A stretch of 64,000 nucleotides of DNA, taken from contig NZ_VDES01000004.1 in NCBI RefSeq assembly GCF_013607875.1, positions 51,860 to 115,859 on the forward strand. The letters run 5' to 3'. Position 1 is the first letter of the stretch. The number at the start of each line of letters is the position of its first letter. Both the position numbers and the translations under genes were made by a program. The notes beneath the pieces were generated by a model. It had not been told where the DNA came from. It saw only the letters and a program-made list of their open reading frames with translations, and did no database searches. The DNA is from Blastomonas ursincola (lineage in GTDB: Bacteria > Pseudomonadota > Alphaproteobacteria > Sphingomonadales > Sphingomonadaceae). This document shows positions 58,182-64,000 of this stretch, piece after piece.

Positions 58182-59032
58182 GCGACGACGGAAAGCACGG
58201 CCTCACCATCATCGCGTTCATCGGCAGCGTGTTCTCGCCTTATTATCACTGGTCGGGGCGCGGCGATCCGGACAATCACATCGCGATGAACGTCGCGCTG
58301 TACGGCCCGGGCGGCGGCTGGTGCATGACCGAGCGGGGCGCGAAGCATCTGTCGCGCGACCACGACCATCTCGTCATCGGCCCCAGCGCGATGCACTGGG
58401 ACGGCACCAGCCTGCGCATCGATCTCGAAGAGATCACCGCGCCGATCCCGCGCCGGGTGCGCGGCACGATCCGCGTCTATCCGCACATGATGCCGCAGAC
58501 CCAATGGCCGCTCGACATCGCGGGCCACCATGCCTGGCGACCGATCGCCCCGCGCGCGGCGATCGAGGTCGATATGAAGAGCCCTTCGCTCAGCTGGCGC
58601 GGCGAGGGCTATATCGACAGCAATGCCGGGATCGAGCCGCTCGAGCGCGGCTTTTCCGACTGGCACTGGTCGCGCGCGCATCTGGGGCGCGATTCGGTGG
58701 TGCTCTATGAAGGCCAGCGCCGCGACGCCAGCCGCTTCGCCATGGGCCTGCGCTTTGCCGAGGACGGCACGATCAGCGAGGTCGAACTGCCCCCCGAACG
58801 CGTGCTGCCCAAGACCCTGTGGCGCATGCCGCGCATCACGCGCGCGGATGCGGGTGCACCGGTCGAGATCCGCCGCACATGGGAGGACACGCCCTTCTAT
58901 TCGCGCACCGCGCTGAAGACGCGGCTGTTCGGGGAGCAAGCCGAGGCGGTGCATGAAAGCCTGTCATTGGACCGGCTCGAAAAGGGGATCGTGAAGCTGA
59001 TGCTGCCGTTCCGGATGCCAAGACGGGGATGA
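58127..59032 (+). CDS. crtC: Hydroxyneurosporene synthase (carotenoid 1,2-hydratase), start unclear
   Basis: Adds water to the 1,2 bond of acyclic carotenoids. The conserved part runs from FDAVVPPGGYAWWYIDALSDD through IAFIGSVFSPYYHWSGR and DSNAGIEPLERGFSDWHWSR to the C-terminus. The left coordinate marks the first family-like residues, not a start codon: no ATG, GTG or TTG occurs in frame between 57833 (an ATG 116 codons inside crtD) and 58229 (GTG, which would lose the conserved N-terminus). Initiation could be non-canonical, from a frameshift, or an indel in the sequence. It overlaps the crtD end. Confidence 0.85.
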   Translation, partial: FDAVVPPGGYAWWYIDALSDDGKHGLTIIAFIGSVFSPYYHWSGRGDPDNHIAMNVALYGPGGGWCMTERGAKHLSRDHDHLVIGPSAMHWDGTSLRIDLEEITAPIPRRVRGTIRVYPHMMPQTQWPLDIAGHHAWRPIAPRAAIEVDMKSPSLSWRGEGYIDSNAGIEPLERGFSDWHWSRAHLGRDSVVLYEGQRRDASRFAMGLRFAEDGTISEVELPPERVLPKTLWRMPRITRADAGAPVEIRRTWEDTPFYSRTALKTRLFGEQAEAVHESLSLDRLEKGIVKLMLPFRMPRRG

Positions 59033-59096
59033 GGGTGGCGGCTTTTGGATGACGGGGCTGGTTGCCGGAATGACGGGGAATGGGTGGGCAGCGGAC

Positions 59097-59522
59097 CTAA
59101 GGCTGCCGTTCGCGAAGCCTTATGACGCTTCCATAACAGCGGCGCTCCGTTGTAACGGGGTAAGCGAATGGGTCGTGTTCAATCGTCAGCGTTGATCCCT
59201 CCCACGCCACGGTAACGCGCGGGTCGGATCCGAACATTAATGCACGACAACCAACGAGCAAATCGAGTGGCCAAATACGAGGAAAGTATCGCGGCAACAC
59301 CCATACCGCACCCGAGTAGTCCGACATTGCGCCTGGATTCACCAGAATGACCTTCGCTGTCAGGAACCCAGAACTTGCGGAATCACGCTGCTCCTCCATC
59401 GCAAGGCTACACGCGTTCATCAGAAGAATGATTGGGAAGAGCACGAAAAAGGTGAGCGCGCGCAGCACTCTCATCCCCAGACTTCTGCTGCCGCCTTCCT
59501 CAGTGCTGTCACTGTCGTGCAT
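59097..59522 (-). CDS. Hypothetical lipoprotein-like or membrane-anchored protein
   Basis: A 141-aa protein. Hydrophobic segment LRALTFFVLFPIILLMNACS (about residues 19-38) followed by Cys suggests a lipoprotein or single membrane anchor. The remainder (VNPGAMSDYSGAVWVLPRYF; VTVAWEGSTLTIEHDPF) is beta-rich. No family recognised. Starts at 59522 (MHDSDSTEEGG) or at 59474 (MRVLRAL) are possible. The frame extends upstream into repeat sequence and is not credible there. Convergent with crtC. Confidence 0.55.
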   Translation of the reverse strand: MHDSDSTEEGGSRSLGMRVLRALTFFVLFPIILLMNACSLAMEEQRDSASSGFLTAKVILVNPGAMSDYSGAVWVLPRYFPRIWPLDLLVGCRALMFGSDPRVTVAWEGSTLTIEHDPFAYPVTTERRCYGSVIRLRERQP

Positions 59523-59643
59523 TGGCCTGTGTATTACAAACGCTGCCAATGTCCGCAATGGGGTCGTTTGCTGAACGGCAGGTTTTGTTCGTATCAAACT
59601 TATTGCGGACATCACGGACAAGCTGCCGCTTTCCCCCACCGCT

Positions 59644-59720
59644 TGCCTGCAAAGGCAGGCATCCATCTCCTGCCCTCGCGCCAGGCGCGGCGTTTGGGAG
59701 ATGGGCCCCTGCCTTTGCAG
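59644..59720. repeat. Palindromic repeat, family D
   Basis: TGCCTGCAAAGGCAGGCATC on the left and GCCCCTGCCTTTGCAGGGG on the right are mutually complementary at CCTGCAAAGGCAGG. The centre contains CGCGCCAGGCGCGG. Confidence 0.8.
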
Positions 59721-59768
59721 GGGAGCGCATGGTTTGGGGGGTCGGGATTGCGCCGGGCCTCTTCGCGG

Positions 59769-59814
59769 CTTCGCGTCTTCGCGTGACCCTGATTTTTCAC
59801 GCGAAGACGCGAAG
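59769..59814. repeat. 18-bp perfect inverted repeat, family G
   Basis: CTTCGCGTCTTCGCGTGA (59769-59786) and TCACGCGAAGACGCGAAG (59797-59814) are perfect complements with a 10-nt loop containing TTTT. Confidence 0.85.
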
Positions 59815-59853
59815 GGAGCGGGCGTGTTCACCGAAAGGCTGCGCGATGGGCTT

Positions 59854-59962
59854 TCCCCTCCCTGCAAGGGAGGGGTTAGGGGTGGGTGCGCGGTCGCGCG
59901 CAGTAGAGCATCGAGGCGGGCTTGGTTGACCCACCCCCTGCACCTCCCTTTCAGGGAGGGGA
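59854..59962. repeat. Palindromic repeat, family B, copy 3
   Basis: An arm with CCCCTCCCTGCAAGGGAGGGG ending AGGGGTGGGT, then about 41 nt, then ACCCACCCCC and CCTCCCTTTCAGGGAGGGG. The arm order is the same as in the copy inside bchB. Confidence 0.88.
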
Positions 59963-60103
59963 GTCTGGTGCGCGGGTCGGAGCTGGGAGCCCGCCGCCCT
60001 CTCCCGTTGAGCTTCGCTCGCCTTGCGGCTCAGGGGGGAGGGTTGGGAGGGGGGAAATGCGCTGCCCTTGCCCCGCTGAACCGCCCCTCGCTGGCCCCTC
60101 TCA

Positions 60104-60164
60104 ACTGCGGCTAGGCAGCGAGCTGCCAAGCCTTCGTTTCTCTCCCCTGAAGGGGAGAGAGCGG
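60104..60164. repeat. Palindromic repeat, family F, copy 2 (inverted)
   Basis: CTGCGGCTAGGCAGCGAG, CTGCCAAGCC and CTCTCCCCTGAAGGGGAGAG resemble the reverse complement of the left half of the element at 56356. Located just after the end of the TIGR03084-type gene. Confidence 0.6.
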
Positions 60165-60174
60165 GGAGTGGGCC

Positions 60175-60975
60175 TCAAGCCGTTGCCTTCCGCCGCACGC
60201 CCGGCGCAGGGGGATCCACCGGGGCGCCGGCAAAGCATTGCGCGATGGCCATCCAGGCGGTGGCATTCGGCCCCGTCACCTTGAGCGCGGTGTCGGCGAT
60301 GTTGCGGGTCTGGGTCACCACCTGGCAGAATTCGGCCGCAGCGCCCTCGATCAGCTCGCCATCCGCCGGTTCGCCGAAGAGCCACAGCTCGCCCGACGGC
60401 GCGGTGAGGCGCAGTTGCGGCACGGGCTGGGGCGGCTCCATTCGGCGGTTCTTGAACGTCCAGCCATAGGTGTTGAGCCCGAGCACGCAGATATTCTTCA
60501 GCGCATCGCCGTTCTCGCGATCCACGCCCAGCACATCGAAGATCGCCTGGGCATGCGCCCAGCTTTCCATCAGCCGCGCGGTGATCGATGAGCGCGCGCT
60601 CATGCTCGGACCGGCCCAGGGCACGCGCTGCGCGGGATCGGCCTCGGCGAAATCGGCAGCGACCGTGCGATAGGTTTCGGCCCATTGGGCAATCAGCGCC
60701 TGGCCGGTCAGTCCGTCGAGCCAGACGCGCTCGAAGCTGTTCAGGTCCCCGCCCTTGGCGATGATGCCGCCGACCTGACGCATGAAGGCTTTGAACGCGT
60801 CCTCGTCCTTGAGCGAGAGCTGCGCGGCCTGGTTCCAGACGTGCAGATGGCCGATGACATCGCTGATCGTCCAGCCCTTGAACGCGGTCGGCGTCGCCAG
60901 CACCGCTTCGTCGAGCGGCGCGACCAGCACGTGGATGCGGTCGCACTCGGTGAGGAAATCGGCGGCCTGCTGCAT
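60175..60975 (-). CDS. TIGR03084-type metal-binding (DinB-like) protein
   Basis: A 266-aa protein with the N-terminal helical-bundle look of mycothiol-maleylpyruvate isomerase/DinB proteins: KGWTISDVIGHLHVWNQAA with His at about residues 44-47, and ITARLMESWAHAQAIFDVLG with His at about 142, the probable metal ligands. The C-terminal domain includes LRLTAPSGELWLFG. The start ATG at 60975 overlaps the stop of the upstream alpha/beta hydrolase gene (TGATG), so the two are coupled. The biochemical role is unknown; TIGR03084 is the likely family name from memory. Confidence 0.8.
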   Translation of the reverse strand: MQQAADFLTECDRIHVLVAPLDEAVLATPTAFKGWTISDVIGHLHVWNQAAQLSLKDEDAFKAFMRQVGGIIAKGGDLNSFERVWLDGLTGQALIAQWAETYRTVAADFAEADPAQRVPWAGPSMSARSSITARLMESWAHAQAIFDVLGVDRENGDALKNICVLGLNTYGWTFKNRRMEPPQPVPQLRLTAPSGELWLFGEPADGELIEGAAAEFCQVVTQTRNIADTALKVTGPNATAWMAIAQCFAGAPVDPPAPGVRRKATA

Positions 60976-61844
60976 CACAAAAAGCCCTTCAGCTCGGCCA
61001 TGAACCGGTCGAACTGGTCATGGTGCAGCCAGTGCCCGGCATCGGCGAACTTGGCGAGGCGGGCGTTCTGGAACAGTTCCATCCGGCCATCGGCCTCGGG
61101 GTCGGAAGCCCAGCTCTTCTCGCCCCAGCACAGCAGCGTCGGACAGGTGATGCGCTGCCAGAGCTGGTGCATGTGCTCGGGCGGAATGTCGAGGATCGGC
61201 CAGATGCGGATATGCGGGTCGAACTTCCAGCTATAGGTGCCGTTCTCGTTGCGGATCACCGCATGTTCGCACAGGTGCCGCGCCTGTTCGGCGGTGAGAT
61301 AGCTGTTCTCCGCATGCATCCGCGACAGCGCTTCCTCGAAGCTGTCATATTCGCGGTGCTTGCGCGTCGCCTTGGCGCGCTTGTCGGCATACCATTTGCG
61401 CCAATGCTCGTGCACCGGGGTGGCATTGCGCTCCTCGATCATCTTCGGCGACGGCCCCAGCCCCTCGATCGCGACGATCTTGCGCACCTTTTCGGGATAC
61501 AGGCCCGCATAGCGCAGCGCGGTATTGCCGCCGAGCGAGTGCGACACGATGGTCACCTGGTCATAGCCGAACTGCTCGACCAGCTGCGACAGGTCGTAGA
61601 CGAAGTTCATGATCGGATAATTGCCGTCGGCGGTCCATTGCGAATCGCCATGGCCGCGCAGATCGGGCGCGATGACGTGCCAGTCGGCCTGCAGCTCACT
61701 CGCCACCCAGTCCCACGATCGGCAATGGTCCTCGCCGCCATGGACAAGGATCAGCGGCGGCGATTCCGCATTGCCCCAATCGGCATAATGCAGCCGCAGC
61801 CGCTGCGAGAAATAGGTTTGCGAAGACGGTCCGGTCGGTTTCAT
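60975..61844 (-). CDS. Alpha/beta hydrolase
   Basis: A 289-aa alpha/beta-hydrolase. Nucleophile elbow VSHSLGGNTALRY (Ser at about 101) and a catalytic His in FADAGHWLHHDQF near the C-terminus; the oxyanion region is LILVHGGEDHCRSWDWVA. The pattern is close to epoxide-hydrolase/lactonase-type enzymes; the substrate cannot be told. Translation of the metal-binding protein gene immediately follows in an overlap, so the pair probably acts together. Confidence 0.85.
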   Translation of the reverse strand: MKPTGPSSQTYFSQRLRLHYADWGNAESPPLILVHGGEDHCRSWDWVASELQADWHVIAPDLRGHGDSQWTADGNYPIMNFVYDLSQLVEQFGYDQVTIVSHSLGGNTALRYAGLYPEKVRKIVAIEGLGPSPKMIEERNATPVHEHWRKWYADKRAKATRKHREYDSFEEALSRMHAENSYLTAEQARHLCEHAVIRNENGTYSWKFDPHIRIWPILDIPPEHMHQLWQRITCPTLLCWGEKSWASDPEADGRMELFQNARLAKFADAGHWLHHDQFDRFMAELKGFL

Positions 61845-61955
61845 GCCCGAACCTTAAGCGGCTTTGCGCGCAAAAGAAAAGTGGCTTTGGGAAGGGGTTT
61901 CGTTGGGTGCTGCGGTGACGCTACGGCAGGCTAGGCGGCATGCAATGCGCACACG

Positions 61956-61993
61956 AAAAAGGCCGGAGAAGCGGTGTGCTTCCCCGGCCTTTT
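61956..61993 (-). terminator. Intrinsic terminator after the small secreted protein gene
   Basis: On the minus strand GGCCGGGGAAGC pairs with GCTTCTCCGGCC (12 bp, one G-U) around a 5-nt loop, followed by five T's (61956-61960). It lies 23 nt after the stop of the gene at 62016. Confidence 0.9.
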
Positions 61994-62015
61994 CGGGTGT
62001 CATGGATCGAGAGGA

Positions 62016-62288
62016 TCAATCCAGACGGGCAAGTTCCTTCTTCGAAAGCGAGGTCGTGACCTTGCCTTCGGCTTCGGTCAGGGTCGAGGCGCCGATGCGC
62101 ACGACCTTGCCCTTGTAGATGACCAGAGCCGAGCCGTCTTCGAGAACGCGGGTCACCTTGCCGACGCGCTTGCCTTCGGCGTCGTAGATGGTCTGGTTCT
62201 TCGAGATCAGGGCGTCGTCCTGCGCGAAGGCGGGAGCGGCGGTGGCGGCCAGGAGAACGGCGCCGAGCAGTGCGGAACGAAGGTTCAT
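62016..62288 (-). CDS. Small secreted PRC-barrel-like protein
   Basis: A 90-aa protein with a signal peptide (MNLRSALLGAVLLAATAAPA, cleaved near FAQD). The mature 65 residues (KNQTIYDAEGKRVGKVTRVLEDGSALVIYKGKVVRI, seen in pieces here) have the strand rhythm of a small PRC-barrel-like domain and no Cys or catalytic residues. Proteins of this kind are frequent in sphingomonads but I know of no defined function. A clear terminator follows and an AT-rich 250-nt upstream region should hold the promoter. Confidence 0.65.
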   Translation of the reverse strand: MNLRSALLGAVLLAATAAPAFAQDDALISKNQTIYDAEGKRVGKVTRVLEDGSALVIYKGKVVRIGASTLTEAEGKVTTSLSKKELARLD

Positions 62289-62546
62289 GATGGCATTCCT
62301 TTCAATCGCGGGGGAGGACGTTGGCCCCTTTTGGGCGGTATTCTTGTGACGGCCATTTAAGCGGGCGATTGATAGGTTTCAATACGCAATGTTGCATTTG
62401 CGAATGATATTTTTGCGAGGCTAGATGCAAATTTTGCAATTATTCTGAGGATGTATTGAAATTCAATATGTTAACCATTCGCGCATCGTTGTGCATCGCA
62501 ACAAAGTTGCGCTTTTGACACGTATAGCTGGGCTATCAGCCTCGAT
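62289..62546. promoter_or_regulatory. AT-rich upstream region of the small secreted protein gene
   Basis: From about 62370 to 62500 the sequence is far more AT-rich than its surroundings, with small palindromes TGCAAATTTTGCA and ATTGAAATTCAAT. On the minus strand TTGCAT and TATCAT are separated by 15 nt, a candidate promoter. No ORF seen. Confidence 0.4.
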
Positions 62547-62948
62547 TCAGGCGTGGTCAAGCGCGCCTACTGCAGCCGGATCGAAGTAGAAGGGCCGGAT
62601 TTCGGTGACCCGGCCCTGCTCGATCCGGAACGTTTCGGCGAGCGGCATCGCTGCGCCCTTGCCCGTCGCCCTGGACGTCAGATGAAAGGTCACGAGACTG
62701 ACGACATGGCCATCGCCCGCCGTCATCGCGTGGAATTCGATCTCGGGGTCCTGCCAGTGCGCCATGACGATGCCATGCAGACGCCGCAAGGCATCGCGCC
62801 CGCGATAGGTGCCGGCATAAGGCAGGCCCTCGGCCTCGTGAATCACCAGATCGGGCGAGAGCAGCGCCTCGCACGCCGCCCAGTCGCCCGCACCGGCATG
62901 GGCATAGACGGCCTGGACGATGGCCTTGAGCTGCGATTCCCCGGTCAT
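62547..62948 (-). CDS. SnoaL-like / nuclear transport factor 2-fold protein
   Basis: A 133-aa protein with the NTF2/SnoaL cone fold: opening helices QLKAIVQAVYAHAGAGDWAA, then LVIHEAEGLPYAGTYRGRDAL and EFHAMTAGDGHVVSLVTFHL, ending FRIEQGRVTEIRPFYFDPAA. This family includes isomerases, cyclases and many unknown ligand-binding proteins. The start MTGESQL at 62948 is chosen over 62963. It follows the MDR oxidoreductase gene by 15 nt, so a shared operon is likely. Confidence 0.83.
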   Translation of the reverse strand: MTGESQLKAIVQAVYAHAGAGDWAACEALLSPDLVIHEAEGLPYAGTYRGRDALRRLHGIVMAHWQDPEIEFHAMTAGDGHVVSLVTFHLTSRATGKGAAMPLAETFRIEQGRVTEIRPFYFDPAAVGALDHA

Positions 62949-62963
62949 GGCCCCCTGCAGCAA

Positions 62964-63962
62964 TCAGAGCTTCAGCATCTGCTTGCCGCGATTGGCGCCG
63001 GAGAACAGCCGCTGCATCGTCTGCGGCGCGTTCTCGAAGCCGTGCTGGATATCCTCACGATAGGTCAGCCGCCCCTCGTGCACGAAGCCCGCGAGCCGCT
63101 TGCGGATGGCAGGGAACTCCGCCGCCCAGTCGAGCACGATGAAGCCGGTCATCGTCGCGCGGCGGAAGATCAGGTTGAAATAGTTCTGCGGCCCGGCGGG
63201 CATCTGGCCTGTCTCGTAACGGCTGATGCCGCCGCAGATGACGACGCGCGCGTTCGTTGCGATCTGGCTGAGCATGTCGTCGAGGATCGCGCCGCCGACA
63301 TTGTCGAAGATCACGTCGACCCCGCGCGGGCATTCGCGCTTGATCGCCTCGCGCACGCCGCCCGCCTTGTAGTCGATCGCAGCGTCATAGCCCGCCTCTT
63401 CCACCAGCCAGGCGCACTTGTCCGCGCCGCCCGCGATGCCGACCACGCGGCACCCGGCGATCTTCGCCAGTTGGCCGACCACCGATCCGGTAGCCCCTGC
63501 CGCGCCCGAGACCAGCACGGTATCGCCCGCGACCGGCTTGCCGATCTTGAACAATCCGCAATAGGCGGTGAGCCCGGTGGTGCCGAGCACCGACATCATC
63601 GCGGTCGGCGGCAGTTCGGGATCGCACGGCACCAGCCCCTCGCCGTCGGAGAGGTGATATTCGGTCCAGCCGGTCGATCCGATCACCATAGTGCCGAGGG
63701 GGAACCTGCCGCCGTTCGATTCGATCACCTCTGAAATGCCCGAACCGCGCATCACCTCGCCAATCTCGGTGGGCGCGACATAATCGGCGATATTCTCCAT
63801 CCAGCCCTTCTGCGCGGGATCGAAGCCCAGATAATGCGTCTTCAGCAGCATTTGGCCCGGCCCTGGCGGCGGCAGCTCGCGCGTGACGAGTTCGAAATCG
63901 CTGTCCTGCACGGGGCGGCCGCGCGGGCGACCTGCGATCAGCCATTGGCGGGTAGTGGTCAT
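62964..63962 (-). CDS. NADP-dependent medium-chain oxidoreductase (CurA/leukotriene B4 dehydrogenase-like)
   Basis: A 332-aa zinc-independent MDR protein. GIAGGADKCAWLVEEAGYDA and VSGAAGATGSVVGQLAKIAG form the Rossmann nucleotide-binding site (about residues 150-200), GYDAAIDYKAGGV and VIFDNVGGAILD follow, and there are no structural-zinc Cys residues. The family reduces alkenal/one double bonds. Start ATG at 63962 gives MTTTRQWLI. It is first in a two-gene run with the SnoaL-like protein. Confidence 0.88.
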   Translation of the reverse strand: MTTTRQWLIAGRPRGRPVQDSDFELVTRELPPPGPGQMLLKTHYLGFDPAQKGWMENIADYVAPTEIGEVMRGSGISEVIESNGGRFPLGTMVIGSTGWTEYHLSDGEGLVPCDPELPPTAMMSVLGTTGLTAYCGLFKIGKPVAGDTVLVSGAAGATGSVVGQLAKIAGCRVVGIAGGADKCAWLVEEAGYDAAIDYKAGGVREAIKRECPRGVDVIFDNVGGAILDDMLSQIATNARVVICGGISRYETGQMPAGPQNYFNLIFRRATMTGFIVLDWAAEFPAIRKRLAGFVHEGRLTYREDIQHGFENAPQTMQRLFSGANRGKQMLKL

Positions 63963-64000
63963 GATTTGCTCCTGTTTAGGCTCGAATAAGATCCGTTTGT

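Larger units (their letters stand above)
59523..60174. other. Gene-free region dominated by palindromic repeats
   Basis: About 650 nt without credible coding sequence, built of several repeat families end to end: D (59644-59720), G (59769-59814), B copy 3 (59854-59962), and F copy 2 (60104-60164), with another G-rich palindromic stretch at about 59998-60050. Confidence 0.8.

Noticed and set aside
59522..59867. N-terminal extension of the hypothetical gene at 59097.
   Set aside because: The extension would translate palindromic repeats of families D and G.

Overview
The window is about 64 kb of GC-rich DNA. It fits an aerobic anoxygenic phototroph of the alphaproteobacterial order Sphingomonadales. 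That placement is an inference from gene order (bchFNBHLM-lhaA-puhABC-orf-acsF-puhE-hemA, with bchG, a second PucC-type gene and bchP nearby), from the neighbouring housekeeping genes, and from abundant palindromic intergenic repeats of a kind common in sphingomonads. The species cannot be fixed from the sequence.

Layout. 1-3.8 kb: LPS transport permeases LptF (5' cut by the window edge) and LptG, then a polysaccharide flippase. 3.9-17.4 kb: housekeeping genes, namely a long-chain acyl-CoA ligase, carD, ferredoxin fdxA, an S4 RNA-binding protein with an SUV3-like helicase, an M23 peptidase, exonuclease III, two tandem DUF4139 proteins, and infC, which probably starts at an AUA codon. 17.6-29.6 kb: metabolic and accessory genes (GNAT, purU, NADPH:FMN reductase, tRNA-Thr, FAD monooxygenase, aroQ, accB-accC, M19 dipeptidase, MOSC, an RcnB-like protein, two 2OG-Fe(II) oxygenase-like proteins). 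29.9-59.0 kb: photosynthesis gene cluster. 59.0-64 kb: small secreted proteins, an alpha/beta hydrolase, a SnoaL-like protein and an MDR oxidoreductase, plus a gene-free repeat nest at 59.5-60.2 kb.

Photosynthesis cluster. A minus-strand run of 14 genes (46.1 to 30.6 kb, many joined by 4-nt ATGA overlaps) encodes light-independent protochlorophyllide reductase (BchL, BchN, BchB), Mg chelatase H, the BchM methyltransferase, the oxygen-dependent cyclase AcsF, BchF, the reaction-centre H subunit PuhA and its assembly helpers, and 5-aminolevulinate synthase. Divergent from it are the cobalamin-binding antirepressor PpaA/AerR and the repressor PpsR. Further along are bchG, bch2, bchP, tspO, a small membrane protein, crtD and crtC. 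PpsR-type operators (TGT-N12-ACA) lie at three control regions: bchF/ppaA, bchG and crtD. puf, bchCXYZ, bchID and the early crt genes are not in this window.

Most notable: a palindromic repeat embedded in frame inside bchB; no canonical start codon for crtC; a porin and a secreted beta-helix-like protein sitting between bchG and ppsR; and a tspO-coupled small membrane protein inside the cluster.
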